A DNA stretch of 64,000 nt from Ramlibacter terrae (GCA_013127575.1 CP053418.1:310001-374000); one strand, 5' to 3'; shown: positions 41,060-55,058, counted from the stretch's first letter. Notes: generated by a model not told the origin, from the sequence alone. Translations and numbers: made by a program.

Positions 41060-43190
41060 GCGCTGACGGTCCCCGAGCGCAGCGCCCGTGCCAGGCTGGC
41101 GGCGTTCCACGGCTTGGCCAGCACCTCGAAGCCGCCGCGCGTGATCTCGTCGAGGTGTTCCGCGTAGCCGGTCATCACCACCAGGTGCAGGCGCGGGTGG
41201 TGCTCGCGCACGTAGCGGGCGAGGCCGAGGCCGTCCATCGCGCCCGGCATGACCACGTCGGTCAGCACGGCGTCGACGGCGCCTGCGTGGCCGTCCAGCC
41301 AGGCGATGGCCGGCGCCGCCGCTTCGAAGTGCGTGACGGTGCAGCCAAGGGCCTGCAGCACCGGCTGGATCGCGGCGGCCACGTCGGTGTTGTCCTCCAC
41401 CAGCAGCACCCGCAGGTCGAGCGAGCCCTGCGCGGCCTCGTCGCGGTCCTGCCGGGGCCCCGGGGCCCTGCTGCGCGGGAAAGTACATGGCCACCGTGGT
41501 GCCGGCGCCGGGCCGGCTGCGGATCTCCGCATGGCCGCCGGAGCGCTGGCAGAAGCCGTACACCTGCGACAGCCCGAGCCCGGTGCCTTCGCCCACCGGC
41601 TTGGTGGTGAAGAAGGGTTCGAAGACCCGCGCCAGCAGTTCGGGCGGGATGCCGGTGCCGGTGTCGCTGGCCTCGATCACGACGGCGGGCCCTTCCATCA
41701 CGCGCGGCGGCGATGCATTGCGCGCCTCGACGCGGAAGGTGCCGGCCGACGGCATCGCGTCCTTGGCGTTGACGGCCGGGTTGATCAGGGCCAGCTCCAG
41801 TTCGGCCAGGTCGACCTTGATTGGCGCGGTGCCGGGCGCCACCTCGATCACCAGCGGCACCTGCCGCCCCAGCACCGGCGCCATCAGGTCCTTCAGCGAA
41901 GGCAGCACCTCCTGCAGGTGCACGGTTTCCGGCGACAGCGCCTGCCGGCGCGAGAAGGCCAGCAGCTGGCGCGTGAGCTTGGTGGCGTTGTCGACCGCGC
42001 GCGCGATCGCTTCCGTCTGCTTTCCCGTCGCCGGGGCTGGGTCAGCTTGAGCATGTGCAGGTTGGCGGTGATGACCATCAGTGCGTTGTTGAAGTCGTGC
42101 GCCACGCCGCCGGTGAGGCGGCCGACCGCTTCCATCTTCTGGGCCTGGCGCAGCGCTTCCTCGACCTGGCTGCGCGCGTGGGATTCTGGTGCAGCCGGCG
42201 GGCCGCTTCGCGCGCCTGCGCGGCGCGCTTCATCGCGGCGAATGCGGCGACCAGCAGGCCCATCACGGGCACGGCGGCGAAGGCCAGGATCATGCCCATT
42301 TCGCGCAGCCCGGTGTCGCGGATCGCGCTGATCTCCGTGCCGGTCCCAAGATACACCGGGAACTCGCCCACGCGGCGGAACAGCAGCAGCCGCGGCTTGC
42401 CGTCGAGCGAGGAAACGCCGCGGATGATGCCCCTGCTCTCGCCGCGCAGCACGCGCGACAGCACCGGGCTGCCGGGCGACATCCGCGCCGCCGCGCCGGG
42501 CAGCGCCGGCCAGCGCGAATACACCACGCCGTCGTTGCGGAACATCGTGATCGCCAGGCCGGGCTCGTCGGCGGACAGGTCGGCGTGGAAGCGCGCGAAG
42601 TAGTCGGGCGACGCGCTGATGACGACGATGCCGCGGAACTCGCCCGCCGGCCCCAGCCGCGCGCGGCTCATGTCGAACACTGCATCGCTGCCGGCCTGGC
42701 TGGGCCGCATCTCGGAGAAGGCGAGGTTGCCGGTGCCGCGCCGCTCGGCGTGCCAGCGGAACGCGTCGCGGCCGGTCCACGTGCCGTCCACCGGCGGATG
42801 CGTGCGGCTGTTGGCGACCGGGCGGCCTTCGGCGTCGATCACCCAGATCGTGCGGATCTGCGGCTTGTCCTGCGCCAGCGCGCGCAGCGCCTGGTGCAAT
42901 AGCGCCGGATCCTGCGCGATGGGGCCGCCGGCGGTGTCGGCGAGGTCACTCACGTGGCGCAGCAGCGTCTCGTCGGTCTCCATCACCTTCAGCGCGTGTT
43001 CCTGCGCGATGCGCAGCGCGCGGTCGAGGCGCAGTTCGGCCTCGTCGTGCACCTGCTGGAAGCGGTAGGACGCGAACAGGCCGAGCAGCACCAGCGGCAC
43101 CACCGCGCACAGCAGCATCAGCCGGCGCAGCGAGCGGACGCTCGCCTCGGCTTCTTCCTCGCTGCTCGGGACGCTGGGGTGTGCGTTCAC
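41056..43190 (-). CDS. Hybrid histidine kinase (second kinase of YfiR operon)
   Basis: Starts at GTG 43190, overlapping the stop of the first kinase. TM ([20 protein letters not shown]), periplasmic dCache-type domain ([40 protein letters not shown]), second TM ([20 protein letters not shown]), HisKA ([20 protein letters not shown]), HATPase ([29 protein letters not shown]) and receiver ([34 protein letters not shown]). Breaks at about 41455, 42020 and 42183, the latter two at CC(A/T)GG. Closely similar in architecture to the third kinase, suggesting duplication. Confidence 0.86.
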
Positions 43191-45420
43191 GGCCGCGGCT
43201 CCAGCGCCACGCGGCGCAGCGTGTCTTCCAGCACCGAGAGGTCCACGGGCTTGGTGAGGTGGTGGTCGAAGCCGGCCGCCATGGCGCGGCGGCGGTCCTG
43301 CTCGGCGCCCCAGCCGGTCAGCGCGATGAGGCGCACCCCGCCCAGCTCCGGGTGCGCGCGCAGGGCGCGCGCCACCTCGTAGCCGTTCATGCCGGGCAGG
43401 CCGATGTCGAGCAGCACCACGTCGGGCCGGAACTCGGGGGCGAGCTGCAACGCCGGGGGCCATCGTGGGCCTGGCGCGTCTGCAGGCCCAGCATCTCGAG
43501 GAAGGTGGCCAGCGTCTCGGCGGCATCGACGTTGTCGTCCACCACCAGCACCCGGGCCGGGGCGTGCTGCAGCGGGCCCGGGGTCGCCGCGGGCGTCTCC
43601 CGGCCGGTGGCCGCCGCCGGCGGCAGGCACGGCAGCATCACCGTGAAGACGCTGCCCTGGCCCGCTCCGGCGCTGTGCGCCGCGACGGTGCCGCCATGCA
43701 TGTGCACCAGGCTGCGCACCGGGAACAGCCCGATGCCGAGGCCGCCGGTGGAGCGGTCGGTGCCTTCCTCGACCTGCGTGAACAGGCTGAACACCCGCTC
43801 GAGCATGTCGGGCGGGATGCCGACGCCGTTGTCGCGCACTTCGACGAAGGCTTCCGGGCCGCTCCGCCAGGCGCGCAGGCTCACCTGTCCGCCGGCCGGG
43901 GTGTACTTGGCCGCGTTGTTCAGCAGGTTGCCGAAGGCTGGGCCAGCCGCGTGCCGTCCCCGTGCAGCTCGATCTCCCCGTCCGGCAGCTCCACGTGCAG
44001 CGCGTGGCCGGCGGCGTCCAGCGCGGGCCGCGAGAGTTCCAGCGCCGTCTGCAGCGCCGCGCGCAGCGAGGTGCGCCCGAGCTCCAGCCGGATCTTGCCG
44101 CTGTTGATGCGCGAGATGTCCAGCAGGTCGTCGATCAGCCGCACCATGTGCGTGAGCTGCCGGTCCATCGTGTCGAGCGTGCGCACCAGCGTCTGCGGCG
44201 GCGCGCCCGGCTTCTTCAGGATCTGCAGCCCGGTGCGCAGCGGCGCCAGCGGGTTGCGCAGCTCGTGCGCCAGCGTGGCCAGGAATTCGTCCTTGGCGCG
44301 GTTCGACTGCTGCAGCAGGATCTCGGACTGCTTGCGCTCGGAGATGTCGATCAGCGAACCGGCCATGCGGTACGGCCTGCCGTCGGCGCCCCTGAGCGCC
44401 ATGCCGGTCACCGGGGAACCAGCGCCACGGCCCTTCCTTCTCGCGCAGCCGGCACTCGGCCGGTAGGGCGTGTCGTGGGCCGGTGGGCGCGCAGGGCTTC
44501 CACGACGTTGCGCCGGTCGTCCGGATGCATCACGCGCGTCAGCGACGAGGGCTTGTCGGGGAACTCCTTCCCGGTGTACCCGAGCAGGGCCTTCAGGCGC
44601 GGCGAATAGAACATGGTGCCCGCCGCCATGTCCCAGTCCCACAGCCCGGCGCTGGAGCCGCGCGCGGCGAGCTGGTAGCGCGCCTCGCTGTCGCTCAGGG
44701 CCCGGTTGGCTTCCTGCAGCACGCGGGCGCGGTTGCCCAGCTCGTCGAGCATCGCGTTGAAGGCGTCGACCAGCTGGCCGACCTCGTCCTGCGTGCGCTT
44801 GGTGGCGCGCACGTCGAAGGAGCCGCGTTCCAGCACCATGCGCGCGACGTCGCTCACTTCCCGGATCGGGCCGGTCAGCGATTTCTGCAGGCGGTTCGCC
44901 AGCAGCAGCGCGCCGAACAGGCTGGCCAGCGTGACCGCCGCCAGCCAGCCGGCGTACTCCGCCATTTCGCCCAGCAGGCCGTGGCGCGACTGCACGTAGA
45001 CCGTGCCGATCTGCTCGCGGTTGGACACCACCGAGCGCATGACGGTCGCGGTCTCCAGCCCGAAGTCGAGGCGGGTCGGGGTGGCCCGCTCCGGCACGCG
45101 GGCGTCCTCGTCTTCGACCCGGAAGCTGGCGAACAGCCGCCCCTCGACGTCGTAGAGGGCGGCGGCGATCACGCCCGGCTGCGCTGGAGCACGCGCAAGG
45201 TCTGCTCCCCGACATTGCGGTCGGAGAACGAGAGCGCGGCCTCGCTGGCCGGGCCGACCACGTCGGCCTGCGTCATCAGGTCCTGCCGGGCCCGCAGCAG
45301 TTCCTGCCGCACCTCCAGCAGCAGCACGGTGGCGGCGGCCAGCAGCAGCCCCGGGCCGACGGTCGCCAGCAGGATCAGGTTGAGCTTGCGCTGGATGCTG
45401 TGCCCGGCGGCGATCTTCAT
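43187..45420 (-). CDS. Hybrid histidine kinase with HAMP and PAS (first kinase of YfiR operon)
   Basis: TM ([20 protein letters not shown]), a short CHASE8-like periplasmic sensor ([20 protein letters not shown]), second TM ([20 protein letters not shown]), HAMP with the downstream [17 protein letters not shown], and a PAS domain ([30 protein letters not shown]). HisKA follows ([20 protein letters not shown]), HATPase ([25 protein letters not shown]) and receiver ([40 protein letters not shown]). Breaks at about 43455, 43938, 44410 and 45183. CHASE8-HAMP-PAS kinases with upstream YfiR proteins resemble YfiN-type receptor pairs. Confidence 0.86.
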
Positions 45421-45980
45421 CAGCGGCCTTCCACTTCCTGCGCCACGGCCAGCAGCTTGGCGCTGAGCTTGAGTCCGCGCGCCGCGGCGGCGGTCAGCGA
45501 CGCGCCGAAGCGCACGCGGCCTTCCTCTTCGGTGAAATGCAGCACCGGCGCCGTCCGGCCCGCGCCGGCGGCCTCCGCCACCGTGAGCACCGGCCCGCGT
45601 GCCGCCGCCAGCACCTCGCGGGCGCGCACGTCGCGGGCGCCGCCGACGAACAGGATGTGCAGCGCGCCCACGTCGTCGGCTTCGCGCACGCGGCGGACCT
45701 GGACCGGGTGGTTGTCGATGCGGCGTCCCTGCGTGATCTGTTCGAGTTCGGCGGCGACGGCGTCGTCGCCGAAGACGCCGATCACCAGCGGGTCGGCCGG
45801 CCCGCGGAAGGCGCCCGCCGGCCATTCGACGAAGCTGCCGAACTTGTAGAGGAAGGCGGCCTTGACGGCGCTCGCGCGCGCCAGCCCGAGGTTCTGCGCG
45901 ATCGCGGCCGCCATGGCGAACAGCAGCAGGCCCGCGCCCAGCGCGCGGACTGCCCCCGCCGTGATGCCGGCGGCTGTCAC
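45420..45980 (-). CDS. YfiR-family periplasmic protein (DUF4154)
   Basis: Signal-like segment (GAGLLLFAMAAAIAQNLGLA) followed by the YfiR core: VKAAFLYKFGSFVEWPAGAF, LVIGVFGDDAVAAELEQITQ, HILFVGG, VLTVAEAAG and VRFGASLTAAAARGLKLSAKL. In Pseudomonas YfiR binds and silences the CHASE8 domain of the diguanylate cyclase YfiN; here the next gene has a CHASE8-like sensor on a histidine kinase. GTG 45980 gives a tight signal peptide; the open frame extends to 46139. Its TGA shares one base with the kinase ATG. Confidence 0.8.
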   Translation of the reverse strand: MTAAGITAGAVRALGAGLLLFAMAAAIAQNLGLARASAVKAAFLYKFGSFVEWPAGAFRGPADPLVIGVFGDDAVAAELEQITQGRRIDNHPVQVRRVREADDVGALHILFVGGARDVRAREVLAAARGPVLTVAEAAGAGRTAPVLHFTEEEGRVRFGASLTAAAARGLKLSAKLLAVAQEVEGR

Positions 45981-46147
45981 GGACGGGCGGCGCCCCGGCC
46001 ATGCGCGCACTGCGCCGCGGTGGCGGCCGCGCGGAACGGAATGACGGCGTGCGTGGTTCTGGTTGTGGTTCGAGTCAGCCGCATGGCACCTCCAGCCAGA
46101 GGCGCATCTTAGGGGTGGCGACTCAACAGCAGGCCGCACGGGCGGAA

Positions 46148-48114
46148 CTATCGGTGCCGTCCTACAGCAACGATGCCCCGCTCAGTTGGGCCGCCGCGCC
46201 GCCGGCGGCGGTCGCGCGCCTGCGCCAGCAGCGTGATCAGGGCGTCGAGCTCCACCGGCTTGGTCAGGTGGGCGTCGAAGCCGGCCGCCTGCGTGCGTTT
46301 CTTGTCCTCTTCGTTGCCGAAGCCGGTCATGGCGACGAAGAACGCCTCCTCGTGGCCGCCGTCCCGCAGCAGCCGCCGGCGCGCCTCGAAACCGTCGATG
46401 CCGGGCATCGCGAGGTCGAGCAGCACCATGTGCGGCCGGAAGCGGCGGGCGAGCTGGACGCCGGACTCGCCGTCGTACGCGCACTCGACCTGGTTGCCCA
46501 GCAGGCGCAGCACGTCGGTGGCGCTGTCGGCCGAATCGCGGTTGTCGTCGACCACCAGCACGCGCAGGCCGGCCGGCCCAGACTCGCGCGCTTCTTCGGC
46601 CTCTGCCTGCTCCACCGCGCTGGCCGCTGGCAGCCGCACGGTGCTGCTGCTGCCCGCCCAGGCCCGGGCTGCGCGCCTCGATCGAGCCGCCGTGCATTTC
46701 CACGAGGGAACGCGCCAGCGTGAGGCCGATGCCGAGGCCGCTGTCCGTCGGCGCGCCGGTGCCGGTCTCGGCCTGCATGAAGAGTTCGAAGATCCGCTGC
46801 AGGTTCTCGGGGAGATGCCGCGGCCGTTGTCGGCCACGGTCACGTCGAGGAAATTGGCCACCGGCTGGACCGTCAGCCGGATGTGCCCGCCCTCGGGCGT
46901 GTACTTGGCGGCGTTGACCAGCAGGTTCTGCAGCACCTGCGACAGCCGCGTGGCGTCGCCGTGCACGTACACGCCTTCCTCGGGCTGCTGCACGTCGAGC
47001 GTGTGGCGGCGCGCGGCGACCAGCGGGCGCGCCGTTTCCACGCTGCGGGCCACCACGTCGGAGAACCGGACCATCTCCTTGCGCAGCTTGATCTTGCCGG
47101 TGCTGAGGCGGCCGACGTCCAGCAGGTCGTCGACGAGGCGGGTGACGTGCGTGAGCTGGCGGTCGATGACGTCGCGGCAGTTGCGCAGCACCGGGCTGGC
47201 GAGGCTCTCCAGCTGCATGATGGTGACGGCGTTGCGGATCGGCGCCAGCGGATTGCGCAGTTCGTGCGCCAGCATCGCCGGGAACTCGTTCATGCGCCGG
47301 CTGGACCGTTCCAGTTCCTCGAGCCGCCGCCGGTCGCTCATGTCGCGCGTGACCTTGGCGAAGCCGATCAGCTTGCCGTCCGCGCCATGGATGGCGGTGA
47401 CGACCACGTACGCCCAGAACATGCTGCCGTCCTTGCGCACGCGCCAGCCCTCGTCCTCGGCGCGGCCCACCTCGCGGGCGGTCTCCAGTTCGAGTTCAGG
47501 CTTGCCGGCCGCCTTGTCCTCGGGCGTGTAGAAGACGCTGAAATGCCGGCCGACGATTTCGGCCGCGGTGTAGCCCTTGATGGCATGCGCGCCGCCGTTC
47601 CAGCTGAGGACCACCCCATCCGGGTCGAGCATGAAGATCGCGTAGTCGCGAACGCTGTCCACCAGCAGCCGCTGGCGTTCCTCGCTGACGCGCAGCCGTT
47701 CCTCGTGGAGGCGGCGTTCGGTGAGGTCGCGGGTGATCTTGGCGAAGCCGGCCAGCTCGCCGTCCTCCGGTACAGCGCCGTGATGACCACGTTGGCCCAG
47801 AACCGCGTGCCGTCCTTGCGCACCCGCCAGCCTTCGTCCTCGAAGCGCCCGCGCAGGCGGGCCAGCCGCAGTTCTTCCTGCGGCCAGCCGGACGCGACCG
47901 AATCCGGCGGGTAGAACTTCGAGAAGTGCTGGCCGACGATCTCTTCGCGCGTGTAGCCCTTGAGCTTCTGCGCGCCGCTGTTCCACGAGACCACGTGGCC
48001 GTAGGGATCCAGCACGAAGATCCCGTAGTCGACGACCGCGTCGATCAGCAGCTGCAGTCGCTGCTCGAGAGTCGTGTCGGCGCGGGGCGCGAGCATGGTC
48101 TGGAGTGTCGGCAA
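46148..48114 (-). CDS. Soluble double-PAS hybrid histidine kinase
   Basis: No TM. Two near-identical PAS-PAC modules: YGIFVLDPYGHVVSWNSGAQ and YAIFMLDPDGVVLSWNGGAH, each followed by KGYT and a GQHFS/GRHFS motif, then DEGWRVRKDG. HisKA ([20 protein letters not shown]), HATPase (NAAKYTPEGGHIRL, DSGLGIGLTLARSL) and receiver (VVDDNRDSADSATDVLRLLG; VLLDLAMPGIDGFE; LTKPVE). Breaks at about 46655, 46812 and 47768. The final residues after the receiver are Arg-rich; with one more break the stop could be 46182 rather than 46148. Start ATG 48114 or 48096. Confidence 0.86.
46161..46167 (-). promoter_or_regulatory. CTGTAGG element upstream of the YfiR-kinase operon
   Basis: Reads CTGTAGGACGGCACCG on the minus strand. 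The same 16-base string occurs in front of the neighbouring kinase (48169-48184). It lies at the very 3' end of the PAS kinase frame and about 180 bases before the YfiR start. Confidence 0.35.
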
Positions 48115-48132
48115 AACGGTCCATTATGCGGA

Positions 48133-49100
48133 TCACGCACATCCGGCACACATGGCGGCGCAGGAATGCGGTGCCGTCCTACAGCTGCGCTGCGGCGCGT
48201 CCTGCTGTCCTACGACAGGTCCCCTGGCGCGTGCGGGCCACAGCACCGAGGCGATGGCAACCATCATCAGCACGACCGCCGCCCAGTCCTGCCAGTGCAC
48301 CGGCTCGCGCAGCCACACCGCGCCCGTGAACACGCCGAGCACCGGGATCATCATGACGCTGAGGGTCGAGGCCACCGGCGGCAGCCCGCGCGCCAGCACG
48401 AACCACGCCGACTGCGCGAAGCCGAAGATCAGGACGGCGTTGTACAGGATGGCGCCGGTGGCGGCGCGGTTCGGCAGCCGCCACTGCGCGGCCTCGAACA
48501 GCCACGCCGCCAGCGTCATCACGCAGGCGGTGAGCGCCGTCATCCAGAAGGCGATGGTGAGCGTGGGCAGGTCCAGCTTCGTGCGCCGCATCAGCTGGGT
48601 GCCGAGCGCCCGGTGGAGGCCGCGACCAGCGCGAGCAGCACGCCGGTGGGGCGGCCGGCCAGTTGCGTGAGCTCGTGCCAGAGCAGCAGCGAAACGCCGA
48701 CCGCGGCCGCGGCCACGCCGCCCCGGGCGCGGCCCGAGAGCGCCGTCGCGAAGAAGAGGGCGCCGATCACCGCGGAGAAGATCGGCATGGTGTAGCCGAG
48801 GATCGCGGCCCGCCCGCTCGAGAGCGTCTGCACCGCGAGGATCATGCACAGGTGCCAGACGAACATGTTGGTGGCGGCCAGGCCCGTGATCTCGCGCCAC
48901 TGGCCGCGCCGCACCCGGAACGGCACCTTCAGCAGCACCAGCGCGAGGGCCAGCACCGGCAACCCCAGCCACATGGAGATGGCGCGGAAGGTGAGCGGCG
49001 GGTACTCCGTGACGCCGACCTTCATGACCGGCCAGTTGACGCCCCAGACCAGCGTGAGGAGGACGAGCAGCACGAGCTGCTGCCGCGAGAGGGTTTGCAT
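48133..49100 (-). CDS. EamA/DMT-family transporter
   Basis: Ten-helix metabolite exporter: [20 protein letters not shown] (helix 1), [40 protein letters not shown], then a second EamA half with [40 protein letters not shown] and [19 protein letters not shown]. Break at about 48608 ([12 protein letters not shown] expected at a CCTGG). The last 25 residues are unlike the family, so the true stop may lie nearer 48230. Divergent from pyrF by 33 bases. Confidence 0.84.
48178..48215 (-). promoter_or_regulatory. Two GTAGGAC elements upstream of the PAS hybrid kinase
   Basis: On the minus strand CGTAGGAC (near 48209-48215) and CTGTAGGACGGCACCG (48169-48184) lie 31 bases apart, 64 bases and more before the kinase ATG. 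Three-helical-turn spacing is compatible with a regulator binding both. Confidence 0.4.
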
Positions 49101-49133
49101 GGGGCGCCATTGTCGCCTCCCTACAATCGCGGC

Positions 49134-49963
49134 ATGACCTTCACCGAGATGCTGCGCGCGGCGCAGGAGCGCCATGGTTCCATGCTGTGCGTGGGGCTCG
49201 ACCCGGAGCCGGCGCGGTTCCCGGCCGGCCTGAAGGGCGATCCGCAGCGCATCTACGACTTCTGCGCGGCCATCGCGGACGCCACCGGCGACCTCGCCAT
49301 CGCCTTCAAGCCGCAGATCGCCTACTTCGCGGCGCACGGCGCCGAGCCGCAGCTCGAAAAGCTGATGCGGCACCTGCGCGCCAGCCACCCGCACGTCCCC
49401 GTGATTCTCGACGCCAAGCGCGGCGACATCGGCTCCACGGCGGAGCAATACGCGCGCGAAGCCTTCGAGCGCTACGGCGCCGACGCGGTGACGCTGTCGC
49501 CCTTCATGGGTTTCGATTCGGTGCAGCCGTACCTGAAGTACGGCGACAAGGGCGCGTTCCTCCTGTGCCGCACCTCGAACCCCGGCGGCGACGACCTGCA
49601 GAACCAGCGGCTGGCGTCGGTGGAAGGGCAGCCGCTGCTGTACGAGCACATCGCGCGGCTGGCGCAAGGCCCGTGGAACGCGAACGGGCAGCTGGGGCTG
49701 GTGGTGGGTGCGACGTATCCGTCGGAGATCGAGCGCGTGCGCGCGCTCGCGCCGACGGTGCCCTTGCTGATCCCGGGGATCGGCGCCCGGGGGGCGATGC
49801 GGTGGCCACCGTCAAGGCCGGTTGGCGCGCCGATGCACCGATCGTGGTGAGCTCGTCACGCTCGATCCTCTATGCGTCGAGCGGAGACGACTACGCGTCC
49901 GCAGCGCGCAAGGAGGCGCTGCGGACGCGGGACTTGCTCGAGGCGGCGAAGGCGCCGGCTTAG
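49134..49963 (+). CDS. pyrF: Orotidine-5'-phosphate decarboxylase
   Basis: Final step of de novo pyrimidine synthesis, OMP to UMP. Type-2 (longer, about 275-residue) OMP decarboxylase: [20 protein letters not shown], substrate Lys in [13 protein letters not shown], catalytic loop [18 protein letters not shown] (Asp-x-Lys-x-x-Asp), [22 protein letters not shown] and the C-terminal phosphate-binding [11 protein letters not shown]. One break at about 49790, where GCC CAG GGG GGC is expected. ATG 49134. Its stop overlaps the convergent glsB stop. Confidence 0.95.
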
Positions 49964-50219
49964 CGCACGCGGTGCGAACGGCCGCGCACCATGCCCACCA
50001 CGAACAGCAGCAGCACGGCGCCGATCACCGAGGCGATCCAGCCGGCGGGTTCACCCGCGGTGTAGAGCCCCGTGGCTGGCCCAAGAAGCCGGCCAGCAGC
50101 GCGCCGGCAATACCGAGCAGGGTGGTCATGATGATGCCCATGCCGTCATTGCCCGGTTTCACGGCGCGCGCGATCAGGCCCACGATGAAGCCGACGATGA
50201 TGGTCCCGATGATTCCCAT
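49960..50219 (-). CDS. GlsB/YeaQ/YmgE-family stress membrane protein
   Basis: Small three-helix inner-membrane protein: MGIIGTIIVGFIVGLIARAV, MGIIMTTLLGIAGALLAGFL, and after the break at about 50078 the third helix IASVIGAVLLLFVVGMVRGR. GGGAG at the right distance precedes ATG 50219. These proteins are induced by envelope and general stress. Two CTGTAGG elements (50285-50314) lie 66-95 bases upstream. Confidence 0.85.
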
Positions 50220-50284
50220 GTTGCTACTCCCTTGGTTGCGTTGATTTGATGGGTTCCATCGTAGTCACGCGCAAGGGGCGGGTC

Positions 50285-50314
50285 CTGTAGGTGCGCCGAG
50301 AGCGGTTCTGTAGG
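50285..50314 (+). promoter_or_regulatory. Direct-repeat CTGTAGG elements upstream of glsB
   Basis: CTGTAGG at 50285-50291 and 50308-50314, 23 bases apart (about two helical turns), in the short space between uvrA and the glsB-type gene. Same core as the elements before the sensor kinases. Confidence 0.4.
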
Positions 50315-50325
50315 TTGGCGACCAG

Positions 50326-53201
<2,876 letters not shown>

Positions 53202-53291
53202 GGTGGAAGGCCGCGCCAAGGGAAACCCGGCATTATGGCTGGCGGGGAGCGCGGCCGCACGGGGGCTAGAATTCCCGACGGACCTACGCCC

Positions 53292-54369
53292 ATGAACCCT
53301 TACGAGCAACTCGATGAAAAGGCGTTCTGGGCGCTGGCGGTGGCCCGTGCCGGCGGGGCGACCACGGACGGCATCTGGAAGCCGAAATTCGGCATCACGC
53401 CGACGACGCGCGTCGTCACCTACGGCTCGTGCTTCGCCCAGCACATCGGCCGCTCGCTGGCCGAGCGCGGGTACCGCTGGCTGAACACGGAGCCGGCGCC
53501 GCCCGGCCTCTCGGCCGAGAACGCGCGCAAGTACAACTACGGCATCTTCTCCGGCCGCACCGGCAACATCTACACCGTCTCGCTGCTGCTGCAGTGGGTG
53601 CGCTGGGCACTGGGAGACGCAACGCCGCCGGACGAGATCTGGGAACAGGACGGACGCTTCCACGACCCCTTCCGGCCGCGGATCGAGCCCGGCGGGTTCG
53701 CGTCGCGCGAAGAGCTCGAAGGCTCGCGGGCGATGGCGCTGGAGGCTTTCCGGCTGGCGCTGTCGAAGGCCGGCGTGATGGTCTTCACCCTCGGGCTGAC
53801 CGAGAGCTGGTTCCATCGCCAGGCCGGCCACGAGTACCCGATGTGCCCAGGCACCGCGGCAGGCACCTTCGATCCGCAGTTGCACGGCTTCGTCAACCAG
53901 GACTACCCGTTCATTCGGCAATCGCTGGTGGAGGCGATCGCCCGCATTCGCGCGCACAACCGCAAGATGCGCTTCCTGCTGACGGTCTCCCCGGTGCCGC
54001 TGACCGCCACGATGTCGGGCCAGCACGTGGTCGTCGCGACGACCGAGTCGAAGTCCATCCTGCGGGCGGTGGCCGGCAGCGTGGCGCGCGAGCACGCGTA
54101 TGTCGACTACTTCCCCTCGTACGAAATCATCACCGCGCCGGCCTTTGGGGCTTCGTTCTTTGAAGCGAACCAGCGCACCGTCACGCGGGCCGGGGTCGAC
54201 CGGGTGATGCGCGCCTTCTTCGCGGCGATGGATGGCGAAGCCGCCGCTGGCGGCGAGGCGCCGCGCGCGGCGGCCGTCCCTCCCGGCGAGGCCGAGGACT
54301 GGTCTGCGAAGAGGAGATCTGGGCGCGTTCGGCGGCGGGTCCCTTGCCGGAAAGCCGGCTGGCGCGTGA
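53292..54369 (+). CDS. GSCFA-domain protein
   Basis: SGNH-like fold named after the motif seen here, TYGSCFAQHIGRSLAERG (GSCFA at residues 45-49). Other family segments: RKYNYGIFSGRTGNIYTVSL, DGRFHDPFRPRIEPGGFAS, MVFTLGLTESWFHRQAGHEY, LLTVSPVPLTATMSGQHV and DYFPSYEII. Breaks at about 54313 and 54329, both at expected CCTGG; repaired, the C terminus is CEEEILGAFGGGSLAGKPAG and TGA ends at 54369. Family members are thought to act on polysaccharide modification in some bacteria, unproven here. Confidence 0.82.
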
Positions 54370-54414
54370 AGCTCTGCATCCGGGTAACAGCCACGCCAGC
54401 AGCCTGCGCCGCGG

Positions 54415-55058
54415 GTGGGACTGGCCGCCGGCGGACACGCGGCGCATCAATTGGTCTTCTTCGCCTCGCGCGGCAATGGCCTGGCCGAACTGGAGGTCGC
54501 CGGCGACGCGCTGGTCCCGGTCACGGCCAAGGTGGCGCACGATATCGCGTTCACCAGCGGCGGGTTGCCGGCCGTGCGGCCGGACGACTATGACGCGGTG
54601 CTCGTCTACGGGCTCTCGCTCGGCGTCCCCGACCTGGATGCACGGCTGTCGGAGGCCGTGGCGCGTGCGGCGTGCATCGACAGCGTGAGGGGGAGTCCAC
54701 CGCGCTCGCGCTGGCCCGCAAGATCCGCTCGGTCTCGCAGCGGCCGATCTACCTCGGCCCCAACCCGCACCTGGCTTGGGTGGATGGTTCGCCGAAGCAG
54801 CGCAAGTGGAGCTACGACACGGTCTTCGAACTCTGCACTTCGGCCGTCGATGTACCGGGGGCCACGCTGCTGCGCCAGCCGCCCGAGACCCCGGAGGACG
54901 CGTGGACGACGCAGCCGGCCTTCCTCAAGGATGCGGTGACCCCGGACGTGGGCGACGCCGACTCCGGCCGGCCCTACGGCGGCCGTCGCCACATGAATGC
55001 CGAGTACGGACGCCTCTGGCTGGAGCATTTCCTGCGCGCCCACGGCCGGCCGGGTTAG
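54415..55058 (+). CDS. Protein of unknown function partnered with GSCFA gene
   Basis: About 215 residues. Opening strand HQLVFFASRGNGLAELEVAG, then YDAVLVYGLSLGVPDLDARL and, after the break at about 54695, ALARKIRSVSQRPIYLGPNP, GATLLRQPPETPEDAWTTQP and a C-terminal NAEYGRLWLEHFLRAHG. The alternating strand/helix order and the catalytic-like final helix resemble an SGNH hydrolase, but I cannot place its Ser or His. GTG 54415 is the frame start; TTG 54451 would begin directly at the first strand. Immediately follows the GSCFA gene. Confidence 0.6.

Noticed and set aside
50220..50325. CCTACAG copy at 50326 as a third element before glsB
   Set aside because: It overlaps the uvrA stop codon and is shorter; the two upstream copies are enough for the claim.
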